64,000 nt of DNA from JAJEAO01 sp963667635 (lineage in GTDB: Bacteria; Acidobacteriota; Vicinamibacteria; Marinacidobacterales; Marinacidobacteraceae): the NCBI GenBank assembly GCA_965232015.1, contig OZ246946.1, positions 3,286,001-3,350,000 on the forward strand, written 5' to 3'. The stretch's first letter is position 1; each line of letters begins with the position of its first letter. The translations under genes and the position numbers were made by a program. Of the stretch, positions 9,242 to 16,512 are shown in pieces. Below the pieces are notes generated by a model, which was not told the origin of the DNA, made no database searches, and saw only the letters and a list, made by a program, of their open reading frames with translations.

Positions 9242-10207
9242 TCACGCGGTGAAGAGCGCGCTCTGGTGGACCAGACCGTCACTCACCATGAGCGCCACCG
9301 CGGCCAGCATCCCGTCCCGCGCCCGAGCCTCGACTCCGAGACCCACGCCCGGCGTGGTCGAAACCCGCATCCGAGCCATGCGTCGCACCGCCCACAGCGC
9401 CCGCTCAGCCGACGGCGCCATCCGGTTCCAGGCGCCGTGCGGACCTTCGGGGCCGCCACCGGCATCGCCTTTCGGGGGGTCGGCGAGGTGCGCGCGGACC
9501 AGACCCCGCCAGTAGGCGCGGAGCAGGGCGTTCGATCCGAAGATCTCCACGGCCTTGACGAGCCCTCCATGGGTGACGCAGATCCCGCTCTGCCGCGGCA
9601 GCGGTCCGTGCGCGACGAGTGCGTCCGCCGCCAGCCGACGGGACCGGTGGCGGCGGAAGTTGACCCGCTCGGCTTCGTGGGCCGCCGCGGTCCGGGACTC
9701 GGCCCCGTGGCGCGCCAGCTCGGCTGAGACGGCATCCCACGCCGCCCCCTGGTCCACCTGGTGGCCGCGGCGCTGCTGGAGCGACATCGAGACCGAGGCG
9801 CGGATCGAATGGCGCACCGCGTTCGGCGCCATCGCCGTCTCCGGGCTCATCCGCGGCGGCCGGTTCTCGCCCCGTCCGGGCCCGCCCCAGCGCCCTGCTT
9901 CCAGACAGGTGACCGGAATCTCCAGGGTCGAGCGTGGCGGAACGAGCACCGTGGCGTTGGCCGTCCGGTTCTGCCAGCCCCCGAGAAAGTGCTCGCCTTC
10001 GAGAACCAGGACTGGCGTATCCGTCGGATTCTCGGCCTTCAGGTGGGGCACGGACGGGCTGTCGAGCTCCTCGACCACGAGACCGGAGTCCTTGCCGGCG
10101 GCGATCCGGGGGATCCGATTGCCCGGGAGGTACACCGGGAACAGCGAGACGCCGAGCCGAGTGATCGGCTGTCCGACCGCCGCCGTCTCGAGGCTGGAAA
10201 GGGTCAT
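9242..10207 (-). CDS. ARPP-1 (DUF6569) domain protein
   Basis: 321 aa from ATG 10207, which has GAGGAG five bases upstream; the longer frame would run through the promoter. The N-terminal half matches the ARPP-1/DUF6569 pattern: FPVYLPG, then VLVLEGEHFLGGWQNRTANA and IPVTCLEAGRWG with conserved Cys, Glu, Gly, Arg and Trp. ARPP-1 (ARG and rhodanese-phosphatase-associated protein) was named from genomic association with ADP-ribosylglycohydrolases and NAD/ADP-ribose processing genes; its biochemistry is unknown. The gene diverges from an NrtR-like Nudix regulator, which fits that theme. The promoter and an inverted repeat lie between the two genes, so regulation by the neighbour is likely. Domain call from memory of the motif, not from a search. 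Confidence 0.75.
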   Translation of the reverse strand: MTLSSLETAAVGQPITRLGVSLFPVYLPGNRIPRIAAGKDSGLVVEELDSPSVPHLKAENPTDTPVLVLEGEHFLGGWQNRTANATVLVPPRSTLEIPVTCLEAGRWGGPGRGENRPPRMSPETAMAPNAVRHSIRASVSMSLQQRRGHQVDQGAAWDAVSAELARHGAESRTAAAHEAERVNFRRHRSRRLAADALVAHGPLPRQSGICVTHGGLVKAVEIFGSNALLRAYWRGLVRAHLADPPKGDAGGGPEGPHGAWNRMAPSAERALWAVRRMARMRVSTTPGVGLGVEARARDGMLAAVALMVSDGLVHQSALFTA

Positions 10208-10233
10208 GGAATCTCCTCGCGGTGGAAGTGTAT

Positions 10234-10262
10234 TTGTCGCATAGATAATAACAATACGACAA
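10234..10262. promoter_or_regulatory. inverted repeat, probable operator of the NrtR-like regulator
   Basis: TTGTCGCAT (10234-10242) and ATACGACAA (10254-10262) form an inverted repeat matching at 8 of 9 positions around an 11-base AT-rich spacer. It covers the -10 box of the minus-strand ARPP-1 promoter, so a bound protein would block it. NrtR regulators bind palindromes of about this span in divergent promoters. That this is the NrtR-like protein's site is inference. Confidence 0.6.
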
Positions 10263-10273
10263 GAATAGCTCAA
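10245..10273 (-). promoter_or_regulatory. promoter of the ARPP-1 gene
   Basis: Read on the minus strand: -35 TTGAGC (10273-10268), a 17-base spacer, and -10 TATTAT (10250-10245), about 38 bases before the start codon. The stretch is strikingly AT-rich for this genome. The -10 box lies inside the inverted repeat. Confidence 0.55.
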
Positions 10274-10302
10274 CCCCTACTGTCTTGTCAGACTCCCGGC
10301 CC

Positions 10303-11121
10303 ATGGAACAGCCCGCGCGCCCTCCGGAATACGACCCGGCCGCGTTCCCGCCGTTCGCGGTCACGGTGGATGTCGTCGTGTTCACGATCGCGAACGCCGC
10401 GCTCCAGGTGCTGCTCGTCGAGCGCGGCGAGGATCCGTTCCAGGGGATGTGGGCGTTGCCGGGCGGTTTCGTGCGGCCCCGCGAAGACATCCACGAGGCG
10501 GCGGCGCGGGAACTCGCCGAGGAGACCGCCGTCACCGGGGAGCCCGGTTGGCTCGAGCAGCTCGGGGCCTACGGCAGTCCGGACCGGGATCCGCGGATGC
10601 GCGTCGTGACGGTGGCCTTCTGGGCGGTGTGCGCCGACCTCCGCCCGGTGCTGGCGGGAGGAGACGCGGCCCGTGCCGCGCTCAAACCGGTATCCCGGAT
10701 CGCGAGCGACCGCCTTCGCCTCGCATTCGACCACGGCGACATCGTCCGCGCCGCGCTCGAACGGCTGCGGGAGCGGGTCGCCCATACCCCGCTCGCCACC
10801 CGGTTCTGTCCGCCGGAGTTCACGATCACCCAGTTGCGCCGGGCCTATGAGGCGGTGTGGGACACCGACCTGGATGCGGGCAACTTCCAGCGCTGGATCC
10901 GGCAGAGCGCGTGGCTGGAGGATGCCGGGCGCCGCCAGGCTCCTAGTCCCGAGGGGGGGCGGCCCGCGTCGGTGTGGCGGCCGCGCGACGGCATCGGACT
11001 CCCGGAAGAGCCGGTCGCGGCCGCGGCCGCGCCGCCCTCCGTCCTGGCCCGCGCCCCATCCCCGGGACGCCGCCGGCGCCCGTCTCGGCGGCGGCGCATC
11101 GTCCGGGAGTGGCCCGACTGA
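10303..11121 (+). CDS. nrtR: NrtR-type Nudix transcriptional regulator
   Basis: 272 aa from ATG 10303 (a TTG at 10285 would add six residues; neither has a clear Shine-Dalgarno). The N-terminal Nudix domain has a box GFVRPREDIHEAAARELAEE followed by TAV, in which the usual Gly after EE-x is Ala, so catalysis is doubtful. The C-terminal part carries the winged-helix signature of NrtR (FTITQLRRAYEAVW, NFQRWIRQ). NrtR proteins sense ADP-ribose or NAD metabolites and regulate NAD metabolism genes. It is divergent from the ARPP-1 gene with an inverted repeat between them. The last ~60 residues are Pro/Arg-rich and poorly conserved. It is upstream of nqrC on the same strand, a curious position given that Na+-NQR oxidises NADH. 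Confidence 0.82.
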   Translation: MEQPARPPEYDPAAFPPFAVTVDVVVFTIANAALQVLLVERGEDPFQGMWALPGGFVRPREDIHEAAARELAEETAVTGEPGWLEQLGAYGSPDRDPRMRVVTVAFWAVCADLRPVLAGGDAARAALKPVSRIASDRLRLAFDHGDIVRAALERLRERVAHTPLATRFCPPEFTITQLRRAYEAVWDTDLDAGNFQRWIRQSAWLEDAGRRQAPSPEGGRPASVWRPRDGIGLPEEPVAAAAAPPSVLARAPSPGRRRRPSRRRRIVREWPD

Positions 11122-11135
11122 ACCGGGTATGGAGC

Positions 11136-11153
11136 GCCGCTCTCCAGAGCGGC
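11136..11153. repeat. dispersed hairpin repeat, copy 1
   Basis: GCCGCTCT and AGAGCGGC form a perfect 8-base stem around CC. The flank GTATGGAGC and the element are shared with the copy at 49649-49666 on the opposite strand, where one stem base pair is changed on both arms. It lies in the 157-base gap between the NrtR-like gene and nqrC and could act as a terminator-like hairpin, but no U-run follows. Confidence 0.65.
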
Positions 11154-11278
11154 ACAGAGCGGCGCGGTGAGTCGGTCCGCGCGGCCGCGACCATGCCGGA
11201 CTGGCGTCCGGCGCGCAGGCAAGGCGCCGGCAGCGTCCGGCCATCCCCCGCCCGACTAGAATTTCCCGCCTTTTCCCC

Positions 11279-12046
11279 ATGAACTCAGCGCGCACGATCC
11301 TCGGGTTCGCCGCGGCGGTGTGCCTGGTGTGCGCGGTGCTGGTCTCCGGTTCGGCGGTGGCGCTGCGCTCCCTCCAGGCGGAGAACGCCGAGCGCGAGCG
11401 GCAGCGCAACGTGCTCTATGCCGTCGGACTCGCGGACCCCGACGACGAACTCGACGAGGCGGGCCTCGCGGACCGGTTCGGCGACATCCGCGCCGTCGTC
11501 GTGGACCTCGAGACCGGCGCCGAGCTCCCCGAGGTGGATCCGGCGACCGTGGATCCGCTCGTGGAAGCCGGCCTCGCCGATTCGTCCCGTCCGGCGCCGG
11601 ACAACCCGGCTCGCATCCGCCGGATCGAGCGGCGCTCGGTGGTGTACCGCCTGGAGCCCGAGGGCCGGCTGGAGGCGGTCGTGCTGCCGGTTCGGGGGCA
11701 GGGGCTGTGGTCCGTGCTCTACGGGTTCGTCGCCCTCGAGGCCGACGGCAGTACCGTCCGCGGCCTCACCTTCTACGAGCATCGCGAGACCCCGGGGCTC
11801 GGCGGCGAGGTGGACAACCCGGCGTGGAAGGCGCTCTGGCCCGGGCGGCGGGTCTTCTCCGGGACCGGCGACGCGGTCATCGAGGTCGTCCGCGGCGCGG
11901 CGGGACCGCCGGCCGAGGATCCCCACCGGGTGGATGGGCTCGCCGGCGCCACCATGACCAGTCGCGGCGTGACGAACCTGCTGCGGTTCTGGCTGGGAGA
12001 GGCCGGCTTCGGTCCCTGGCTCGAGCGGTTCGACGAGGCGGACTAG
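11279..12046 (+). CDS. nqrC: Na+-translocating NADH:quinone reductase subunit C
   Basis: 255 aa. One N-terminal membrane helix (residues ~7-30) and a periplasmic FMN-binding domain. The flavinylation motif DGLAGATMTS places the covalent FMN on T225, the same number as in Vibrio cholerae NqrC. FMN is attached by ApbE, encoded at the end of this block. The ATG follows a pyrimidine-rich stretch with no obvious Shine-Dalgarno. nqrD follows 6 bases later. It opens the second nqr block (CDEF) and is separated from nqrAB by the NYN/ARPP-1/NrtR cassette, so it must use its own promoter or read-through from the NrtR-like gene. Confidence 0.95.
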   Translation: MNSARTILGFAAAVCLVCAVLVSGSAVALRSLQAENAERERQRNVLYAVGLADPDDELDEAGLADRFGDIRAVVVDLETGAELPEVDPATVDPLVEAGLADSSRPAPDNPARIRRIERRSVVYRLEPEGRLEAVVLPVRGQGLWSVLYGFVALEADGSTVRGLTFYEHRETPGLGGEVDNPAWKALWPGRRVFSGTGDAVIEVVRGAAGPPAEDPHRVDGLAGATMTSRGVTNLLRFWLGEAGFGPWLERFDEAD

Positions 12047-12052
12047 AAACGG

Positions 12053-12679
12053 ATGGCGGACAGCGCGAGCCGGCGGGTCCTCATGGACCCCCTCATCCAG
12101 AACAACCCGATCGCGCTCCAGGTGCTCGGCATCTGTTCGGCGCTCGCCGTGACCACCACGATGGCGACTACGGCGGTGATGTGCGTCGCCGTCGTCGCCG
12201 TGACCGCGCTGTCCAACCTCTCGGTGAGCCTCCTCCGCCACCGGATCCCGAACAGCATCCGGATCATCGTCCAGCTCACGATCATCGCCTCGCTCGTCAT
12301 CGTGACCGATCAGGTCCTGAAGGCCTACGTGTATGAAGTGTCGCGGCAGCTCACCGTCTTCGTCGGCCTCATCATCACGAACTGCATCATCATGGGCCGC
12401 GCCGAGGCGTTCGCGATGCAGAACCCGCCGATCCGGAGTCTGCTCGACGGGATTGGAAACGGGCTGGGTTACGCGGCGGTCCTGCTGATCACCGGGGCGT
12501 GCCGCGAGATCCTCGGGAGCGGCTCCTTCTTCGGCGTCCCGGTGCTGCCGCTGGTGTCCGAGGGCGGCTGGTACACGCCGAACGGACTGATGACCCTCTC
12601 CCCGGGGGCGTTCTTCGTGATCGGATTCCTCATCTGGACGCTGCGCTGGTTCCGGCCGGAACAGCACGAGGCCGAGTGA
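12053..12679 (+). CDS. nqrD: Na+-translocating NADH:quinone reductase subunit D
   Basis: 208 aa, typical length. Six-helix membrane protein of the RnfE/NqrD family, with the conserved LGICSALAVTTTM and ITNCIIMGRAEAFA segments; cysteines in these regions ligate the intramembrane iron-sulfur cluster shared with NqrE. It sits 6 bases after nqrC, and the nqrE ATG follows the stop after a single base, so the genes are tightly coupled. Confidence 0.95.
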   Translation: MADSASRRVLMDPLIQNNPIALQVLGICSALAVTTTMATTAVMCVAVVAVTALSNLSVSLLRHRIPNSIRIIVQLTIIASLVIVTDQVLKAYVYEVSRQLTVFVGLIITNCIIMGRAEAFAMQNPPIRSLLDGIGNGLGYAAVLLITGACREILGSGSFFGVPVLPLVSEGGWYTPNGLMTLSPGAFFVIGFLIWTLRWFRPEQHEAE

Positions 12680-12680
12680 G

Positions 12681-13298
12681 ATGTTCGAGGACTACCTGAA
12701 CATCGCCGTCCGCGCCGTTTTCGTGGAGAACATGGCGCTCACCTTCTTCCTCGGGATGTGCTCGTTCCTCGCGGTCTCGAAGCGGGTCAGCACCGCGATC
12801 GGCCTCGGGGCGGCGGTGACGTTCGTGCTCACCGTCACCGTGCCCCTGAACCACTTCATCAACAGCTTCCTGCTACGGCCGGGAGCTCTCGGCTGGGTCC
12901 ACGAGGGCCTCGCCGTCCAGGATCTCTCCTTCCTTCGATTCCTGACGTTCATCGGCACGATCGCCGCCACCGTCCAGGTCGTGGAGATGGTGCTCGACCG
13001 GCACTTCCCGGTCCTGCACGCCGCGCTCGGCGTGTTCCTGCCGCTGATCGCGGTGAACTGCGCCATCCTGGGCGCGTCCCTGCTCATGATCGAGCGGGGT
13101 CTGACGCTGCCCGAGTCAGCGGTGTTCGGCTTCGGTTCCGGCCTCGGCTGGGCCCTCGCGGTCATCGCGCTCGCGGGGATTCGGGAGCGGCTCCGCTACC
13201 ACGCCATCCCGGCCGCCCTCCGGGGTCTCGGGATCACCTTCCTGTTGACCGGGCTCATGGCGATCGGGTTCATGGCGTTTGGCGGGATCCAGTTGTAG
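12681..13298 (+). CDS. nqrE: Na+-translocating NADH:quinone reductase subunit E
   Basis: 205 aa. Six-helix membrane protein of the RnfA/NqrE family, inverted-topology partner of NqrD. Conserved segments include ENMALTFFLGMCSFLAVSK near residue 17 and AVNCAILGASL, whose cysteines help hold the intramembrane cluster. It starts one base after the nqrD stop and is followed after 9 bases by nqrF. Confidence 0.95.
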   Translation: MFEDYLNIAVRAVFVENMALTFFLGMCSFLAVSKRVSTAIGLGAAVTFVLTVTVPLNHFINSFLLRPGALGWVHEGLAVQDLSFLRFLTFIGTIAATVQVVEMVLDRHFPVLHAALGVFLPLIAVNCAILGASLLMIERGLTLPESAVFGFGSGLGWALAVIALAGIRERLRYHAIPAALRGLGITFLLTGLMAIGFMAFGGIQL

Positions 13299-13307
13299 GC
13301 GCCCGGC

Positions 13308-14537
13308 GTGAGCACCGTCCTGCTCGGCGTCGCCGGGTTCTCCCTCGTCATCCTGTCGCTGGTCGTGCTGCTGCTCGCGGCGCGCCGCCGACTCGTCGCT
13401 TCCGGGGAGGTCACGATCCGGATCAACGACGACCCGGAGAACGACATCAAGACGCCTGCCGGCGGGACGCTCCTCGGGACGCTCTCGGCGAACCGGCTGT
13501 TCCTCCCCTCCGCCTGCGGCGGGAAGGGAAGCTGCGGCGTGTGCACGGTGCGCGTGCTCGACGGCGGCGGCGCCGTCCTGCCAACCGAGCGGGGTCATCT
13601 GACCCGCGGCGAAGAGCGCTGCGGCGTTCGGCTCTCGTGCCAGGTCAAGGTGAAGCAGGACATGCGGCTCGCGATCCCGCCGGAGCTCTTCCGCATCCGG
13701 AAGTGGACCTGCCGGGTGCGCTCGAACCACAACGTGGCCACCTTCATCAAGGAATTGATCCTCGAGCTTCCGGCCGGCGAGGAGGTCCCGTTCCGCGCCG
13801 GCGGCTACATCCAGATCGAGTGTCCGCCCTACGAGGTGAGCTACCGCGAATTCGAGATCGAGGACGAGTACCGCGACGACTGGGACCGCTTCGACATGTG
13901 GAAGTTCCGTTCCCGGGTCGAGGAGGGCGAGGAAGTCGTCCGGGCCTACTCGATGGCCAACTACCCGGAAGAGAAGGGCGTCATCATGCTCAACGTCCGG
14001 GTCGCATCGCCGCCGCCCCGCCAGCCCGACGTTCCGCCCGGCAAGATGACGTCGTGGCTGTTCAATCTCCGCCCCGGCGACGAAGTCACGATCTCCGGTC
14101 CGTACGGCGAGTTCTACGCGAAGGAAACCGACAACGAAATGGTCTTCGTGGGCGGCGGCGCCGGGATGGCGCCGATGCGCTCCCACATCTTCGACCAGTT
14201 CCGGCGGTTGGCCACCGACCGCAAGGTGACGTTCTGGTACGGCGCCCGCAGCTTGCGGGAGGCGTTCTATCAGGACGACTTCGACCGGATCGCCGCCGAA
14301 TGCCCCAACTTCGACTGGAAGCTGGCCCTTTCGGAGCCCCTCCCCGAGGACAACTGGAGCGGCTACACCGGCTTCATCCACCAGGTCCTCTACGACAACT
14401 ACCTGAAAGAACACCCGAATCCGGAGGACGCCGAGTACTACCTCTGCGGTCCGCCGCTCATGCTGAAGGCCTGCCTCGAGATGCTCGACAGTCTCGGGGT
14501 GGAACCCGAGAACATCGCCTACGACGACTTCGGCTAG
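13308..14537 (+). CDS. nqrF: Na+-translocating NADH:quinone reductase subunit F
   Basis: 409 aa from GTG 13308. One N-terminal membrane helix, a ferredoxin domain with [2Fe-2S] cysteines C70, C76, C79 (CGGKGSCGVC) and C111 (RLSCQ), identical in number to Vibrio cholerae NqrF, then an FAD domain (RAYSMANYP) and an NADH-binding domain (FVGGGAGMAPMRS, YLCGPPLM). It is the entry point for electrons from NADH. Its TAG stop is followed at once by the apbE frame, shifted by +1. Confidence 0.96.
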   Translation: MSTVLLGVAGFSLVILSLVVLLLAARRRLVASGEVTIRINDDPENDIKTPAGGTLLGTLSANRLFLPSACGGKGSCGVCTVRVLDGGGAVLPTERGHLTRGEERCGVRLSCQVKVKQDMRLAIPPELFRIRKWTCRVRSNHNVATFIKELILELPAGEEVPFRAGGYIQIECPPYEVSYREFEIEDEYRDDWDRFDMWKFRSRVEEGEEVVRAYSMANYPEEKGVIMLNVRVASPPPRQPDVPPGKMTSWLFNLRPGDEVTISGPYGEFYAKETDNEMVFVGGGAGMAPMRSHIFDQFRRLATDRKVTFWYGARSLREAFYQDDFDRIAAECPNFDWKLALSEPLPEDNWSGYTGFIHQVLYDNYLKEHPNPEDAEYYLCGPPLMLKACLEMLDSLGVEPENIAYDDFG

Positions 14538-14538
14538 A

Positions 14539-15540
14539 GCTTTCGCCGCCCTCCTCGCCGGGGGACTGGCGGCGTGCGCTTCCTCGGCGCCGGAGGACTT
14601 CGCGCTTCGGGGCGAGGCCTTCGGAACGACCTGGACCGTTCGGCTGCGCGACCCGGCTCCGGCGGGCCTCCGCCGTCGGATCGAGGCCGTCCTCGAGGAA
14701 GTGGACCGGAGCATGTCCGGCTGGCGTCCGGACTCCGAGGTCTCCCGGCTGAATCGGGCTGCGGGGACGCTCGAAGTCTCGGAGCCGCTCGCCACGGTCG
14801 TGGAGGAGGCCCTCGCGATCCATCGCGCCTCCCAAGGGGCCTTCGACATCACCGTGGGCCCGCTCCTGCCCCTGTTCGGATTCGGACCCGGCGGCGATCC
14901 GAGAGCCCCGGGGCCCGACGAAGCCGCGCTCGAGGCGGTCCGGTCGCTGGTGGGGCAGCACGCGGTGGAAGTGATCCGCCCGGAGGGCGAACCGCCCCGG
15001 GTGCGGAAGGCGGAACCGGGAGTCGCGCTCGACCTCTCCGCCATCGCCAAGGGATACGCCGTGGACCGCATCGCGGAGGAGCTGCGGGCCGCCGGCCATC
15101 CCGAGCACCTTGTCGAGATCGGCGGGGAGATCCGGGTCGCAGGGGAGTGGACCGTGGGCATCGAGGTCCCGGTCCCGGGCCCGGGACGCCGGGTCGCCCG
15201 ATCCTTCCGGGTCACTGATCTCGCGCTCGCCACCTCCGGCGGCTACCGCGACTTCCGGGAGGCGCCCGCCGCGCCGAGAGCGGCCCCGCGCTTCCTGACC
15301 CACATCCTCGATCCCCGTGTCGGGCGCCCGGTGGAGCGGCCCCGGGGTTCGGTGACCGTCCTCGCCCCGACCGCTCTGGAGGCCGACGCCTGGGCGACGG
15401 CGCTGTTCGTCCTCGGCCCCGACCCCGGACTCGCGCTGGCGGACCGCCTCGACCTGCCCGCGCTCTTCCTGCTCGTCGAGGCGGAGGCCGGCCCGCTCCG
15501 CGAGCGATCCAGCCGCGCCTTCACCACCCGGATCTCGTGA
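14539..15540 (+). CDS. apbE: FMN transferase ApbE, lipoprotein; start codon not visible
   Basis: ApbE attaches FMN to the threonines of NqrB and NqrC. The body is typical: DRSMSGWRPDSEVSRLN, FDITVGPLLPLFGFG, ALDLSAIAKGYAVDRIAEEL, IGGEIRV and HILDPRVGRP. In frame upstream, codons from 14539 encode a hydrophobic run ending LAGGLAAC with the Cys at 14575-14577, a good lipobox, as expected for periplasmic ApbE. However, no ATG, GTG or TTG exists between the last in-frame stop (about 14464) and this region; the first standard start is GTG 14701, which would remove the signal and about 50 residues of the domain. A non-standard start, or an indel in the sequence, is likely. Coordinates given follow the signal peptide. 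Confidence 0.85.
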   Translation, partial: AFAALLAGGLAACASSAPEDFALRGEAFGTTWTVRLRDPAPAGLRRRIEAVLEEVDRSMSGWRPDSEVSRLNRAAGTLEVSEPLATVVEEALAIHRASQGAFDITVGPLLPLFGFGPGGDPRAPGPDEAALEAVRSLVGQHAVEVIRPEGEPPRVRKAEPGVALDLSAIAKGYAVDRIAEELRAAGHPEHLVEIGGEIRVAGEWTVGIEVPVPGPGRRVARSFRVTDLALATSGGYRDFREAPAAPRAAPRFLTHILDPRVGRPVERPRGSVTVLAPTALEADAWATALFVLGPDPGLALADRLDLPALFLLVEAEAGPLRERSSRAFTTRIS

Positions 15541-15641
15541 ATCGCCGACGCTGGGTCGTTGCCGATCAGGTCACACCCTTCGGCTGGTCCCGCACCCTCG
15601 CGGCGCGTCCGCGGGGGAGTCAGCGCTTCGGGTTGCCGGAG

Positions 15642-16145
15642 TCAGGGCGGGGGTAGCGGCCCGTGATGAACCTGCAAGAACGTCTCGATCCGTGTCAGTC
15701 GATCCGAGATGCCACGGAGTTGCTCATGCATCTCCACGCGGAGGGTGCCGATCTCCCCTCGGAGGGTGCCGATCTCCCCTCGGAAGGTGCCGATCTCCCC
15801 TCGGAGGGTGCCGATCTCCTCGCGCAGCGTGCCGATCTCCTCACGCAGGTTCTGCTGGCCCTCCAGCATCTGGCCACTGAGGGCGGTGTAGCCAACGGCG
15901 CCCGCCGTGACCACGGCGGCCAGCAGGGCGAACACGCCGGTGAGCAACGCGACGAGGAGGCGCTCGAGCCGGGTCATCGGCTCGCTGGAGCCGGTCGAGC
16001 GCGCCGCTGGAGCTTTCGTCATCGCCTCGGGCCGGCCCTCCTTCCGGTCAGTATAGGGGCGCTCCTGGGTGTCGGGCAGCGCGGTTCCGGTCGTCGCGGT
16101 GTGGGCGGCAGTTTCGTTCATGGGCGGGATGTCCTTCACCCTCAT
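15642..16145 (-). CDS. membrane-anchored coiled-coil protein
   Basis: 167 aa; ATG 16121 (MNETAAHTA) is an equally good start. Residues ~60-85 form one membrane helix (LLVALLTGVFALLAAVVTAG). They are followed by a coiled coil of about six heptads of the form REEIGTL/RGEIGTL, encoded by 21-base tandem DNA repeats, then SDRLTRIETFLQVHH. Small proteins of this design (helix plus heptad repeats) are common in high-GC bacteria and have no assigned function. It lies between apbE and nqrM but on the other strand. The opposite strand is also open through the repeat, but only this reading gives a sensible membrane-plus-heptad protein. Confidence 0.6.
   Translation of the reverse strand: MRVKDIPPMNETAAHTATTGTALPDTQERPYTDRKEGRPEAMTKAPAARSTGSSEPMTRLERLLVALLTGVFALLAAVVTAGAVGYTALSGQMLEGQQNLREEIGTLREEIGTLRGEIGTFRGEIGTLRGEIGTLRVEMHEQLRGISDRLTRIETFLQVHHGPLPPP
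15741..15845. repeat. five tandem 21-base repeats coding heptads
   Basis: Units at 15741, 15762, 15783, 15804 and 15825, each containing GGTGCCGATCTCC or GTGCCGATCTCC, with drift toward the right end. Each codes one heptad of the coiled coil on the minus strand. Copy number is likely to vary between strains. Confidence 0.9.
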
Positions 16146-16314
16146 ATGACGGAAACCGGGGGCAGGTGTCCCGTTTCGGTCCCGCCTGTCGAAACCCGGG
16201 CCGGCGTCGCGCCTGTGACGCGGAGGGGATTGGGCTCCGCTGGAGTTGGTTGAGGAATGCCACGGCGTTTGCCGGTCGGCCGCCTCCGGGAGCGGCGGGT
16301 AGGATGGACCGCTG

Positions 16315-16506
16315 ATGCTTCAGACGCTCGGGATCCTCCTGCTGACCGTGGTGGTGGTCGTCGGCTCGGTGTTTCTCCTCGGCTTGGGGACGCTGCTCCG
16401 CCGGCGGTGCGATCTGAGGCGGTGCGGCGAAGCCGACGCGCCCGAGTGCGCGGGGTGCCCCGGGGCCGGCGGCGACGCCAAGCCCGCCCCCGGCTTCGAG
16501 GCCTGA
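16315..16506 (+). CDS. nqrM: NqrM-like Na+-NQR maturation protein
   Basis: 63 aa. One N-terminal membrane helix (LGILLLTVVVVVGSVFLLGL) followed by a short tail with four cysteines, C32, C37, C45 and C48 (RRRC, RRC, ECAGC). This fits NqrM (DUF539), a small membrane protein with conserved cysteines required for assembly of Na+-NQR, thought to deliver iron for the NqrD/E cluster. It lies downstream of nqrF and apbE, where nqrM is usually found, separated only by the convergent coiled-coil gene. The ATG has a purine-rich stretch upstream (GGTAGGATGG). The cysteine spacing differs somewhat from the enterobacterial form, so the call rests on topology, cysteines and position. Confidence 0.75.
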   Translation: MLQTLGILLLTVVVVVGSVFLLGLGTLLRRRCDLRRCGEADAPECAGCPGAGGDAKPAPGFEA

Positions 16507-16512
16507 CGCCCG

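Noticed and set aside
13116..15233. 705-codon minus-strand frame over nqrF/apbE
   Set aside because: Antisense shadow; no domain, and both plus-strand genes have full motif sets.
15741..15845. possible CRISPR-like array
   Set aside because: Units are contiguous 21-mers with no spacers and code heptads.
15663..16253. plus-strand frame through the 21-base repeats
   Set aside because: A 21-base repeat keeps all frames open; only the minus strand gives a membrane helix followed by regular heptads.
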